NCBI GenBank assembly: GCA_036381275.1
Contig: DASVDC010000127.1
Location: forward strand, 1 to 64,000
Length of the DNA: 64,000 nt
From: UBA7803 sp036381275
GTDB lineage: Bacteria; Pseudomonadota; Gammaproteobacteria; Pseudomonadales; Azotimanducaceae
Direction of reading: 5' to 3'
Shown: in pieces, positions 25,141-33,440 of the stretch
Layout: every line of letters starts with the position of its first letter
Numbering within the stretch: the first letter of the stretch is position 1
Position numbers and translations under genes: made by a program
Notes under the pieces: generated by a model
Seen by the model: only the letters and a program-made list of their open reading frames with translations
Database searches by the model: none
Told to the model about the DNA's origin: nothing

Positions 25141-26840
25141 TGCGGCTGCAGCAGCACCGTACCGGCTTCGTAGCCTGGGTCCGCTCCGGCGATCCCTGGA
25201 TCTGGTTCACCGCCGCGGCGGTGTCGATCAGCATCGCCGCGGTGATCGGCCTCCTGCTGCTGATCGGCGCGCGCGGCTTCGGCCATTTCTGGCCGGATTC
25301 CGTCGCGCTGATCCGTTATCAGGACAACACCGGCAGCACGCGGACGGTGCTCGGTGAGATCGCCGGACGGGAAACGCTGCCGATCGGCCAGTTCCTCGAA
25401 GCGGATCCGTCGGCGGCCGCCTCCGTGCCGGCCGACGCGGTGGAGGTGGAACGCTGGCTCGTCCGCAGCGGCAACCGCCGCGAGGCGCCGCCGGACTTCC
25501 GCTGGGTGGTGGCGCACCAGGTCGAGGCGCTCAGCCATCCGCCGGATGCGCTCGTGCTCGAGCGCGCCGAGTGGGGCAACGCGTACGGGTTCCTGCATTC
25601 GGTGCACGAGGGCGAACGGCCGGTAGCGAGCGGCTCGGCGGCGCTCGAGGAGCTCGAGCGGCGGCTCGCCCGCGCGGACGAGCTGCGCGAACGCATCCAC
25701 GCGCTCGAGCAGGGCCGGCTGTACGACATCAACTACCGGCTCGAGCGGCTGCGCCTCGACCGCCGCGCGCTCGAGCTGACGGATGCCGACGCCGCGCCGG
25801 ACCCGGCCGCGATGGCGGAGCTCGATGCGGCGGAGGCGGAGCTGCGGGCGGACTATCGGGTCGCGGAAGCCGAGCTGCGCGCGCTGCGCGACCAGCTCGG
25901 CCGCGACAGCATCCGCCTGGAGCTCGCGGACGGTCGGCAGGTCACGATCGGCCTCGGCGAGATCGTACGCGTCTGGCAGCCGAACGCGATGGGCACGCTG
26001 GATCGCGTCGGTCACTACTTCCGGAGCCTCTGGCTGTTCCTCTCCGAGCCGCCGCGGGAAGCGAACACCGAAGGCGGCGTCTACCCGGCGATCTTCGGCA
26101 CCGTGATGATGGTGCTGCTGATGAGTCTGATGGTAACCCCGTTCGGCGTCATCGCCGCCGTGTACCTGCGCGAGTACGCACGCCAGGGTCCGTTCGTGCG
26201 GCTGATCCGCATCGCGGTGAACAACCTCGCCGGCGTGCCGTCGATCGTCTACGGCGTGTTCGGACTCGGCTTCTTCGTCTACTTTCTCGGCGGCAGCATC
26301 GACGCGCTGTTCTTCGCCGAGGCACTGCCCTCCCCCACGTTCGGCACCCCGGGGCTGCTCTGGGCCTCGCTGACGCTGGCGCTCCTGACCGTGCCGGTCG
26401 TGATCGTCTCCACCGAGGAAGGGCTCACCCGGATTCCGCGCTCGCTGCGCGAAGGAAGTCTCGCGCTCGGCGCGACCAAGGCCGAGACGCTGTTCAAGGT
26501 GGTGCTGCCGGTGGCGAGCCCGTCGATCCTGACCGGTGTGATCCTGGCCGTCGCCCGTGCGGCCGGCGAGGTGGCGCCGCTGATGCTGGTCGGCGTGGTG
26601 AAGCTCGCGCCGGCGTTGCCGGTGGACGGAAACTTTCCGTACGTGCACCTGGAACGGAAATTCATGCACCTCGGGTTCCACATCTACGACGTCGGCTTCC
26701 AGAGCCCGAACGTCGAGGCGGCCCGTCCGCTTGTGTTCGCGACCGCGCTGCTGCTGGTGGTGCTGATCATCGTGCTGAACCTGACGGCCATCATGCTGCG
26801 CAACCGCCTGGAGAACCGCTATCGTGGCGTGGAAGGCTGA
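25140..26840 (+). CDS. pstA: Phosphate ABC transporter permease PstA (long form)
   Basis: Second Pst permease, 566 aa compared with about 300 in E. coli. The first membrane helix is AAAVSISIAAVIGLLLLIGA. A periplasmic insertion of about 270 residues follows, much of it charged coiled coil at about 160-255 (LEELERRLARADELRERIHA and onward). The permease domain begins near 315 (IFGTVMMVLLMSLMVTPFGV) with EAA-loop GSLALGATKAETLFKVVLPV and AVARAAGEVAPLMLVG. The ATG at 25140 overlaps the pstC TGA, a coupled start that fixes the N-terminus. A REP pair separates it from pstB. Confidence 0.92.
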   Translation: MRLQQHRTGFVAWVRSGDPWIWFTAAAVSISIAAVIGLLLLIGARGFGHFWPDSVALIRYQDNTGSTRTVLGEIAGRETLPIGQFLEADPSAAASVPADAVEVERWLVRSGNRREAPPDFRWVVAHQVEALSHPPDALVLERAEWGNAYGFLHSVHEGERPVASGSAALEELERRLARADELRERIHALEQGRLYDINYRLERLRLDRRALELTDADAAPDPAAMAELDAAEAELRADYRVAEAELRALRDQLGRDSIRLELADGRQVTIGLGEIVRVWQPNAMGTLDRVGHYFRSLWLFLSEPPREANTEGGVYPAIFGTVMMVLLMSLMVTPFGVIAAVYLREYARQGPFVRLIRIAVNNLAGVPSIVYGVFGLGFFVYFLGGSIDALFFAEALPSPTFGTPGLLWASLTLALLTVPVVIVSTEEGLTRIPRSLREGSLALGATKAETLFKVVLPVASPSILTGVILAVARAAGEVAPLMLVGVVKLAPALPVDGNFPYVHLERKFMHLGFHIYDVGFQSPNVEAARPLVFATALLLVVLIIVLNLTAIMLRNRLENRYRGVEG

Positions 26841-26849
26841 GAATTCACC

Positions 26850-26914
26850 TGTGGGAGCGGCCTCCGGCCGCGAATCCGCGGGAGGAAAGTTCGCGGCCGG
26901 AGGCCGCTCCCACA
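26850..26914. repeat. REP-like pair between pstA and pstB
   Basis: Perfect forward and reverse arms with a 16-bp spacer, starting 9 bp after the pstA stop codon and ending 26 bp before pstB. It is the only REP of this window that interrupts an evident operon, so it may affect mRNA stability or relative expression of PstB and PhoU. Confidence 0.82.
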
Positions 26915-26940
26915 ATCTCGTGACGAGCAACGACGGAGCC

Positions 26941-27741
26941 ATGGCCAGACCTACACCCCAACCCGCCGCGCGCCAGGACGGCAGCAGCGACGCCGCCATC
27001 GAGGTCGAGAACCTGTCGCTGTACTACGGCGAAACGCGGGCGCTGAAGAACATCACGCTGAGCATCCCGCGCCGCCAGGTCACCGCGTTCATCGGCCCGT
27101 CCGGCTGCGGTAAGTCGACGCTGCTGCGCTGCTTCAACCGGATGAACGATCTGATCGACGGCGTCCGCGTGGAAGGCCGGATCCTGCTGGAGGGGCAGGA
27201 CATCTACGCCCGGGACGTGGACGTGGCCCAGCTTCGCCGCCGGGTCGGCATGGTGTTCCAGCGGCCGAATCCGTTCCCGAAGTCGATCTACGACAACGTC
27301 GCCTACGGGCTGCGCCTGGAGCGGAAGCCGCCGAAGTCGGAGCTGGACGAGCGCGTCGAGTGGGCGCTGCGCAGCGCCGCGCTCTGGGACGAGGTGAAGG
27401 ATCGGCTGAAGGAATCGGCGCTCGGGCTTTCCGGCGGCCAGCAGCAGCGCCTGGTGATCGCTCGGGCGGTGGCGATTCAGCCCTCCGTGCTGCTGCTCGA
27501 CGAGCCGGCGTCGGCGCTGGATCCGATTTCGACGTTGAAGATCGAGGAACTCATCCACCAGTTGAAGTCCAACTACACCATCGTGATCGTCACCCACAAC
27601 ATGCAGCAGGCGGCGCGGGTGTCGGATCACACGGCGTTCCTGTATCTGGGGGAGCTGATAGAGTTCGACCGCACGGGCAACGTGTTCACGAACCCCAGGC
27701 AGCAGAGAACCGAAGACTACATCACCGGCCGGTACGGCTGA
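26941..27741 (+). CDS. pstB: Phosphate ABC transporter ATP-binding protein PstB
   Basis: Cytoplasmic ATPase of the phosphate importer, 266 aa. Walker A is FIGPSGCGKSTLLRCFNRMN, the Q-loop is MVFQRPNPFPKSIYDNVAYG, the ABC signature is LGLSGGQQQRLVIARAVA, Walker B is VLLLDEPASALDP and the switch His is in IVIVTHNMQQAARVSD. The end DYITGRYG is the conserved PstB terminus. The ATG at 26941 was chosen since upstream in-frame codons run through the REP. Only GGAG very close to the start is visible as ribosome-binding site. Confidence 0.95.
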   Translation: MARPTPQPAARQDGSSDAAIEVENLSLYYGETRALKNITLSIPRRQVTAFIGPSGCGKSTLLRCFNRMNDLIDGVRVEGRILLEGQDIYARDVDVAQLRRRVGMVFQRPNPFPKSIYDNVAYGLRLERKPPKSELDERVEWALRSAALWDEVKDRLKESALGLSGGQQQRLVIARAVAIQPSVLLLDEPASALDPISTLKIEELIHQLKSNYTIVIVTHNMQQAARVSDHTAFLYLGELIEFDRTGNVFTNPRQQRTEDYITGRYG

Positions 27742-27758
27742 CGACCCGAGGGGGCATC

Positions 27759-28448
27759 ATGAGCAATCCCCACATATCCGAGCAGTACGACGCTGAGCTC
27801 GACGCGGCTCGGAACCTGTTGATGGAAATGGGTGGTCTCGTCGAGCAGCAGCTCCACGACGCGGCCAAGGCGCTCATCGACCACGACGCAGAGCTGGCCG
27901 AGAAGGTGCGGGCCAACGACGCCCGGGTGAACCAGATCGAGCTCGATCTGGACGAGCAGTGCACCCACATCATCGCGCGACGCCAGCCCACCGCCCGTGA
28001 CCTGCGCACGCTGATCGCGGTGATGAAGGCGAGCACCGATCTCGAACGCATAGGCGACGAAGCCTGCCGTATCGCGCGGATGGCCCAGGCGATGTCCGGC
28101 ATGGAATACCCGGCCGATCAATACGCCGACTTCCGCTCGCTCGTGGGGCTGACCGAGCAGATGGTCGCGTGCAGCCTCGATGCGTTCGCGCGGCTCGACG
28201 CGGACGGCGCGCTCGAGTGCATCCGCTCCGACGACGCCATCGATCAGGGCTACGCCGCGATCCTGCGCGACCGGGGCAGCGCGATGCGTACCGATGCCGC
28301 CGGCATCGACCGCGCGATGAACGTGATCTGGGCCGCGCGGGCGCTCGAGCGGATCGGCGATCACGCGAAGAACATCAGCGAATACGTCGTCTACCTCGTC
28401 AGAGGCAAGGACGTACGTCACGCGGACAAGCGCACGAACCCCTTGTAG
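27759..28448 (+). CDS. phoU: Phosphate signalling protein PhoU
   Basis: Cytoplasmic regulator of 229 aa that couples PstSCAB to PhoR and represses the Pho regulon in high phosphate. It shows the two three-helix repeats of the family with metal-binding motifs: DLRTLIAVMKASTDLERIGD with EACRIARMA, and MNVIWAARALERIGDHAKNI with SEYVVYLVRGKDVRH. GAGGGGG lies upstream of the ATG at 27759, which is 17 bp after pstB. It closes the operon and is followed immediately by a REP pair. Confidence 0.95.
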   Translation: MSNPHISEQYDAELDAARNLLMEMGGLVEQQLHDAAKALIDHDAELAEKVRANDARVNQIELDLDEQCTHIIARRQPTARDLRTLIAVMKASTDLERIGDEACRIARMAQAMSGMEYPADQYADFRSLVGLTEQMVACSLDAFARLDADGALECIRSDDAIDQGYAAILRDRGSAMRTDAAGIDRAMNVIWAARALERIGDHAKNISEYVVYLVRGKDVRHADKRTNPL

Positions 28449-28449
28449 T

Positions 28450-28510
28450 TGTGGGAGCGGCCTCCGGCCGCGAATTGCGGAGCGTTCGGGGCCGGAGGCC
28501 GCTCGCACAG
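28450..28510. repeat. REP-like pair after phoU
   Basis: Forward arm starting 1 bp after the phoU stop codon and a slightly diverged reverse arm (GGGGCCGGAGGCCGCTCGCA). It lies between two convergent genes and could act as a bidirectional transcript end. Confidence 0.78.
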
Positions 28511-28517
28511 CGATTCG

Positions 28518-29303
28518 CTACCGCCTTGCCATCGGCATCTGCATCAGGTGGTGCCCGCCGTCGAGCAGCAGCGTCTCGCCGGTGACCACGCCGGCCCCGG
28601 TGAGGAACCAGACGATCACCTCCGCGATGGTGTCCGGCGTGGTCGTGAGCTTGAGCGGCGTGCTCTGCTCGAGGTATGCCTTGGTACGGGCGTAAGCCTC
28701 CTTGCCCAGGCCCTGCTCCAGCCACTCACCCTGGATGAACCCCGGGCAGACGGTGTTCACCCGGATCTCCGGACCGAGCACGCGCGCGAGCGACAGCCCG
28801 AGCGTGATCATCGCCCCTTTCGACGCGGCATACGCGATCGAGCTGCCGACGCCCATCACGCCGGCGATGGACGCGACGTTCACTACCGCGCCGCGGCCGC
28901 CGCGGCGCATCGCCGGCACCACCGCGCGCACCATCTGATAGGCGCCGACGGTGTTGACCGCGTAGATGCGCTGGAAATCCTCCGCCGACAGGCCCTCGAG
29001 GTCGGCGTGGTCGCAGAACTTCGTGGTGCCGGCGTTGTTCACCAGCGCATCGATCCGCCCCCAGCGCTCTTCCGCGGCCGCGGCGAGGCGCCGGCAGTCG
29101 GCGTCGTTCGCGACGTCCGCCTGCACCACCACCGTCTCGACACCGAACGCCTCGCAGGCCTTCTGGGTCTCGCGTGCGCCCGCCTCGTTGTGGGCGTAGT
29201 TGATCACCACGTGACAGCCCTTTTCGGCGAGCTGCCGTGCCGTCGCGGCCCCGACCCCGGACGACGAACCGGTGACGATGGCGACACCACCTTCCAGATC
29301 CAT
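28518..29303 (-). CDS. SDR family oxidoreductase
   Basis: Classical short-chain dehydrogenase/reductase of 261 aa. The cofactor motif is VAIVTGSSSGVGAATARQLA, NNAG lies in ALVNNAGTTKF, and the catalytic Ser-Tyr-Lys set is in VVNVASIAGVMG and AYAASKGAMITLG. RVNTVCPGFIQGEWLEQGL is the usual post-catalytic stretch. Substrate is unknown. The gene lies 84 bp downstream of the HemL-like aminotransferase gene in the same direction and may be cotranscribed with it. Confidence 0.85.
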   Translation of the reverse strand: MDLEGGVAIVTGSSSGVGAATARQLAEKGCHVVINYAHNEAGARETQKACEAFGVETVVVQADVANDADCRRLAAAAEERWGRIDALVNNAGTTKFCDHADLEGLSAEDFQRIYAVNTVGAYQMVRAVVPAMRRGGRGAVVNVASIAGVMGVGSSIAYAASKGAMITLGLSLARVLGPEIRVNTVCPGFIQGEWLEQGLGKEAYARTKAYLEQSTPLKLTTTPDTIAEVIVWFLTGAGVVTGETLLLDGGHHLMQMPMARR

Positions 29304-29387
29304 GGCACCCCCGGTCTGCTGAACGTTGCCCGGGAAGCTAGCAGAAACCGCAGGTCAGGGCACGCGACGTGCGGCGGCACAGCGCCG

Positions 29388-30719
29388 TTACTCGAACAGC
29401 CCCTCGTCCTGAACGTCGGCGAGCGACGCCTGAAAGACCTCGATCAACATGTCCATCTCGGCAGCGCCGTGCGCGGCGGAGAGGAACGCGCGCTGCGTCC
29501 CCGGAACCAGTACGCCGCGGTTCAGCGCATGCAGGTAGAACGCCTTTTCCGCGCGGGAGCTGCGGGCGATCACGTCGCGCATGCTGTTCACGGGCTCGCG
29601 CTGGAAGAACATGTGGAACATGCTGCCGACGTGCTTGAGCTGGGCCGGGATCTGCCGCGCTTCGCAGAACCCGTTCACTGCGCCGGCGAGCCGGTCGCCC
29701 GCCGCTTCGAGATTCCGGTAGATGTCCGGATGCGCCTTCAGGTACCCGACGGCCGCGGCGCCCGCTTCCATCGTCAGCGGATTGCCGGAGAACGTGCCGC
29801 CGGAGAAGATGCCCCGCTCCGCGCCGAGCCCGGTGAACACGTTCATCAGATCCGCGCGCCCGGCGATCGCACCCACCGGCAGCCCGCCGCCGAGCACTTT
29901 GCCGTACGTGGCGAGGTCCGGCACGACGCCGAAGCGCTCCTGGGCACCGCCGTATGCGAGGCGGAACCCGGTGATCACCTCGTCGATCCCGAACAACACC
30001 CCGGCCTTCCGGCAGACCTCGGCGAGCTCGCGCAGGAACTCCCCGGCGCCCGGTTGCGGGTTCGAGCTCTGCACGCCCTCGACGAGCACCAGCGCCAGCT
30101 CGTCGGCCTGTGCCCGGATCAGGTCGAATGCCGCCGCATCACGGTACGGCAACAGCGTGACCAGATCGGCCAGCGCCCGCGGAATCCCGTGGCCCATCGG
30201 CTGCTTCCGCGGCGCGTGCCGCGGGCTCGCCGGATCCGTCGTCCACATGCCGTAGTCGTGCGCGCCGTGATAGAAGCCGTCGAAGAACGCGATCTTCTCC
30301 CGCCCGGAGAACGCGCGGGCGGCCCGAATCGCGTACATCGTCGCCTCCGAGCCGGTGTTGCAGAACACCACCCGCTCCGCACAAGGACTCGCCTCGTGCA
30401 GCAGCTCGGCCAGCTTCATCTGTGCCGTCGTGTGGATGCCGAACATCCAGCCGAGCTCCGTGCGGTCCTTGATCGCCTGCTCGATCACCGGATGACGGTG
30501 ACCGAGCATGTGCAGACCGAAACCCACGGACGTGTCCAGGTAGCGGTTGCCGTCCGCATCGTAGACGTACGCGCCCTCCCCGCGATGGATGAAGATCGGG
30601 TGCGGCATCTCGAGGTTGGCGGCGAGGCCCGAGTTCAGGATCTCGGCTCGCTCGCGGGCGATCGCGCGCGAACGCGGCGTCTTGCGCTCGAGCTCGGCGC
30701 GGGCGTCGGCGAGTTTCAT
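29388..30719 (-). CDS. HemL-like class III aminotransferase/aminomutase
   Basis: PLP-dependent fold-type I enzyme of 443 aa related to glutamate-1-semialdehyde 2,1-aminomutase. The PLP-binding motifs are CNTGSEATMYAIRAARAFSG, FDGFYHGAHDYGMW, LFGIDEVITGFRLAYGG and the Schiff-base Lys in LATYGKVLGGGLPVGAIAG. GIFSGGTFSGNPLTMEAG is also typical. It differs from true HemL in its surroundings (SDR, P450, RidA), so a role in catabolism or secondary metabolism is more likely than haem synthesis; that is inference. The start at 30719 has GGAG just ahead of it and GGAGGG further upstream; a longer frame adds an unrelated leader. Confidence 0.82.
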   Translation of the reverse strand: MKLADARAELERKTPRSRAIARERAEILNSGLAANLEMPHPIFIHRGEGAYVYDADGNRYLDTSVGFGLHMLGHRHPVIEQAIKDRTELGWMFGIHTTAQMKLAELLHEASPCAERVVFCNTGSEATMYAIRAARAFSGREKIAFFDGFYHGAHDYGMWTTDPASPRHAPRKQPMGHGIPRALADLVTLLPYRDAAAFDLIRAQADELALVLVEGVQSSNPQPGAGEFLRELAEVCRKAGVLFGIDEVITGFRLAYGGAQERFGVVPDLATYGKVLGGGLPVGAIAGRADLMNVFTGLGAERGIFSGGTFSGNPLTMEAGAAAVGYLKAHPDIYRNLEAAGDRLAGAVNGFCEARQIPAQLKHVGSMFHMFFQREPVNSMRDVIARSSRAEKAFYLHALNRGVLVPGTQRAFLSAAHGAAEMDMLIEVFQASLADVQDEGLFE

Positions 30720-30756
30720 CCTCCACTCCCTCCGGAACGGATCGTCGCGATTTCCG

Positions 30757-30770
30757 ACAGTGTTGACTGT
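30757..30770. promoter_or_regulatory. Operator-like palindrome between the aminotransferase and P450 genes
   Basis: ACAGTGTTGACTGT (5-bp arms, 4-bp centre) lies in the 107-bp divergent gap. It overlaps TTGACT (30763-30768), a possible -35 for the P450 gene, whose -10 would be poor. It could bind a dimeric repressor, though none is encoded next to it. Confidence 0.35.
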
Positions 30771-30826
30771 TTCTTCGGTTTTGGCAAACTCCTGCGGCAC
30801 CCCTGGACGTGCCGAGCGGCTTCACC

Positions 30827-32092
30827 ATGACAGAGCATCCGAACAGAGCCTGGGAGGAGCTGCTCGAGCGGAAGTCGTTGCAGGATCGCGACGTTCAGGA
30901 AGATCCGACGCCGTACCACCATGCGCTGCAGCGCCGTCCGATCCACTTCGATCCGCGCCTCGGCTTCTACGTCTGCTCCACCTACGAGCTGATGCGCAGG
31001 ATCCTGCGCGACACCGACTCCTTCTCGAGCGTCGGCAGCCAGACGATGGACTCGCTGCGCCCGCCGCCGCCGGAGGTGGTGGAGATGCGCCGCTCGAGCT
31101 ATCCGCCGGTCGACACGCTCGTCACCAACGATCCTCCGGCGCACACCCGCATCCGGAAGATGGTGGACGAGCCGTTCCGGCCGCGCCGTATCGAAGAGCT
31201 GAAGGGCGCGATCCGCGAGATCGTCGACGAGACCATCGACGGGTTCATCGAGCGGGGGGAATGCGATGCCGTCGCGGAGCTCGCCGTGCCGATTCCGGTC
31301 ACGGTGATCGCCGACATGCTCGGGCTGGCGCGCACACTGGCACCGCAGATCAAGATCTGGTCGGACGCGTCCGTCGAGCCGCTTGGCATGATGGTGAGCG
31401 ACGAGCGGCTGATCGAATGCACGCGCCTGGTGAAGGAATTCCAGCAATTCGTCGCGGCCGAGCTGGAAGCGCGCCGCCGGAAGCCTCGGGACGATCTGCT
31501 GAGCGCGCTCGCCACCGCGAAGGACGATCGCGGCAACGGCTTCTCGATGGCCGAGATGCTGTCGCTGACCCAGCAGTTCCTGGTGGCCGGCAACGAGACC
31601 ACGACGAACGCGATCGCCGCCGGGGTTCAGCTGCTGATCGACCATCCGGAGCAGCGGCGCCGGCTCGAGCAGCACAGGGACGAGCGGGCGCTTCGAACCT
31701 TCGTCAACGAGCTGCTGCGGCTCGAAGCGCCGGTACAGGGGCTGTTCCGGATCGCGCGCAAGGACGTGGTCGTCGACGGCGTCACCCTTCCGGCCGGCTC
31801 CCGGATCATGCTGCGCTTCGCCGCCGCGAACCGCGATCCGAGTCAGTACCCGGAGCCCGACACGCTGGATCTCGAGCGCGCCAATGCCGGCACGCATCTC
31901 GCGTTCGGCGCCGGAATCCATCACTGCATCGGCGCCAACCTCGCCCGCGAGGAGCTCCTGCAGACGTTCGATGCGCTGCTCGCCCGAACGCGCAATCTGC
32001 GCTACATGCCGGAGCGCAACGACTTCCGGCATCATCCCTCGATGATCCTGCGCGGCCTCGAGCGGTTGCACATCGCGTTCGACCGCCGCTGA
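30827..32092 (+). CDS. Cytochrome P450
   Basis: Soluble bacterial class I P450 monooxygenase of 421 aa. The haem-binding loop is HLAFGAGIHHCIGANLAREE with the thiolate Cys. The I-helix oxygen-binding motif is FLVAGNETTTNAI, the K-helix ExxR is in NELLRLEAPVQGLFR, and the C-helix region shows NDPPAHTRIRKMVDEPF. It needs a ferredoxin and reductase, neither of which is nearby. The ATG at 30827 is preferred over an upstream GTG at 30809. The substrate is unknown; the adjacent RidA, SDR and HAD genes suggest a small-molecule pathway. Confidence 0.9.
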   Translation: MTEHPNRAWEELLERKSLQDRDVQEDPTPYHHALQRRPIHFDPRLGFYVCSTYELMRRILRDTDSFSSVGSQTMDSLRPPPPEVVEMRRSSYPPVDTLVTNDPPAHTRIRKMVDEPFRPRRIEELKGAIREIVDETIDGFIERGECDAVAELAVPIPVTVIADMLGLARTLAPQIKIWSDASVEPLGMMVSDERLIECTRLVKEFQQFVAAELEARRRKPRDDLLSALATAKDDRGNGFSMAEMLSLTQQFLVAGNETTTNAIAAGVQLLIDHPEQRRRLEQHRDERALRTFVNELLRLEAPVQGLFRIARKDVVVDGVTLPAGSRIMLRFAAANRDPSQYPEPDTLDLERANAGTHLAFGAGIHHCIGANLAREELLQTFDALLARTRNLRYMPERNDFRHHPSMILRGLERLHIAFDRR

Positions 32093-32110
32093 CCGGCGGC
32101 CGCTCGCGCC

Positions 32111-32500
32111 TCAGCGCGTCGCCGCAGTGACCCGGATCTCGACCCGCGCGCCGGGTACCGCGAGCTCGCTCACGCCGATGGCCGTCCAGGCCGGCCACGG
32201 GGCCTCGAGGAACTCGTCGCGCACGGCCATGAACGTTTCGAGGTGCTCACGCAATCCGACGTGAAAGGTCGTGTACTCGACGATGTCCCGGTAGCCGAGG
32301 CCCGCGGATTCGAGCACGCGGCCGACCGAGCGCCAGGCATTGCGGAAATCTTCGGCCGGGTCGGCCGGAACCCGACCGTCTCCGCCGGTACCGAGCTGGC
32401 CCGAGCACAGCAGCAGGCCGCCGTGGCGGACCGCCTGCGAGAAGTGGAAGCGCTCGTACAGCATCTCGCTGCCGGCGGGGTTGATGACGTCGATGGACAT
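32111..32500 (-). CDS. RidA family protein
   Basis: Rid (YjgF/YER057c/UK114) family protein of 129 aa. Members hydrolyse reactive enamine/imine intermediates released by PLP enzymes. Family landmarks are FHFSQAVRHGGLLLCSGQLG, AEDFRNAWRSVGRVLESAGL, DIVEYTTFHVG and AIGVSELAVPGARVEIRVTA, whose penultimate Glu and Arg form the active pocket. It converges with the P450 gene and is close to a PLP enzyme gene, consistent with handling its reactive intermediates. That link is inferred from position. Confidence 0.85.
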   Translation of the reverse strand: MSIDVINPAGSEMLYERFHFSQAVRHGGLLLCSGQLGTGGDGRVPADPAEDFRNAWRSVGRVLESAGLGYRDIVEYTTFHVGLREHLETFMAVRDEFLEAPWPAWTAIGVSELAVPGARVEIRVTAATR

Positions 32501-32640
32501 GAGCTGCCTCCCGTGACTGGTGTCCGGGAGATGGTCTCAGGTTGGCCGGACGATCGCCACGCCACCCGGCCGGCGCGGGACAGCACGACGGACAGCCGGT
32601 AAACTCGCCGGCTTCGCGAGCACGATCACGGAGCAGCAGT

Positions 32641-33423
32641 ATGGCCTTCAAGCCCTTCGACCTGTCCGGCAAGGTGGCGGTGATCACCGGCGGCAACGGC
32701 GGTATCGGACTCGGTATGGCCGAAGGGTTGGCCCAGGCCGGGGCCGAAGTCAGCATCTGGGGCACGAACCCCGACAAGAACGCCGACGCGCTGGCGAAGC
32801 TCGAGGCGTACGGTACCCGGGTCAGCGCGCTGCGCTGCGACGTGACCAACGAGGCCGAGGTGGCGCGCTGCTTCGAGGAGACGCTGGCCTACCACGGCCG
32901 CGTGGACGGCTGCTTCGCCAACGCCGGCATCGGCGGCCGCGGCACGGCCTTCGACGAGATGACCGCGGAGGAATGGCGGCAGGTGCTGGCCGTGAACCTC
33001 GACGGCGTGTTCCACACCTTCAAGCACGCCGCCCGCCACATGCGCGAGCGGGCCGGCCGCGGCGATCCCGGTGGCCGCCTGGTCGGCACCGCGAGCCTGG
33101 CGGCGGTCTCCGGGCAGCCGCGGGGGGAGCACTACGCCGCCACCAAGGGCGGGCTCGTCTCGATGATCAGGGCGCTCGCGATCGAGTACGCCCGCTACGG
33201 CGTGACGGCGCACACGATCCTGCCGGGCTGGGTCGAAACCACGATGACGGCCGGCTCGTTCGCGAACCCGAAGTTCGTCGACAACGTGATGAAGCGCATT
33301 CCGGTGCGGCGTTGGGGCCAGCCCGAAGATTTCGCCGGTATCGCCGTCTACATCATGAGCGACGCCAGTGCCTACCACACCGCCGACACGTTCCTGATCG
33401 ACGGCGGCTACTTCACCTTCTGA
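32641..33423 (+). CDS. SDR family oxidoreductase
   Basis: Short-chain dehydrogenase/reductase of 260 aa, with VAVITGGNGGIGLGMAEGLA for the cofactor, DVTNEAEVARCFEETLAYHG and NAG in FANAGIGGRG. Tyr and Lys of the active site are in GEHYAATKGGLVSMIRALAI, with Ser in GTASLAAVSG. The C-terminus (TADTFLIDGGYFTF) is a typical glucose/ribitol-type SDR end. GGAG precedes the ATG at 32641. It starts a two-gene unit with the HAD hydrolase 17 bp downstream. The substrate is unknown. Confidence 0.87.
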   Translation: MAFKPFDLSGKVAVITGGNGGIGLGMAEGLAQAGAEVSIWGTNPDKNADALAKLEAYGTRVSALRCDVTNEAEVARCFEETLAYHGRVDGCFANAGIGGRGTAFDEMTAEEWRQVLAVNLDGVFHTFKHAARHMRERAGRGDPGGRLVGTASLAAVSGQPRGEHYAATKGGLVSMIRALAIEYARYGVTAHTILPGWVETTMTAGSFANPKFVDNVMKRIPVRRWGQPEDFAGIAVYIMSDASAYHTADTFLIDGGYFTF

Positions 33424-33440
33424 GGACCAGGAATCTCGAG

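Noticed and set aside
29388..30719. Housekeeping hemL
   Set aside because: Likeness is general to HemL-type enzymes, and the neighbours are metabolic accessory genes rather than haem or thiamine genes.
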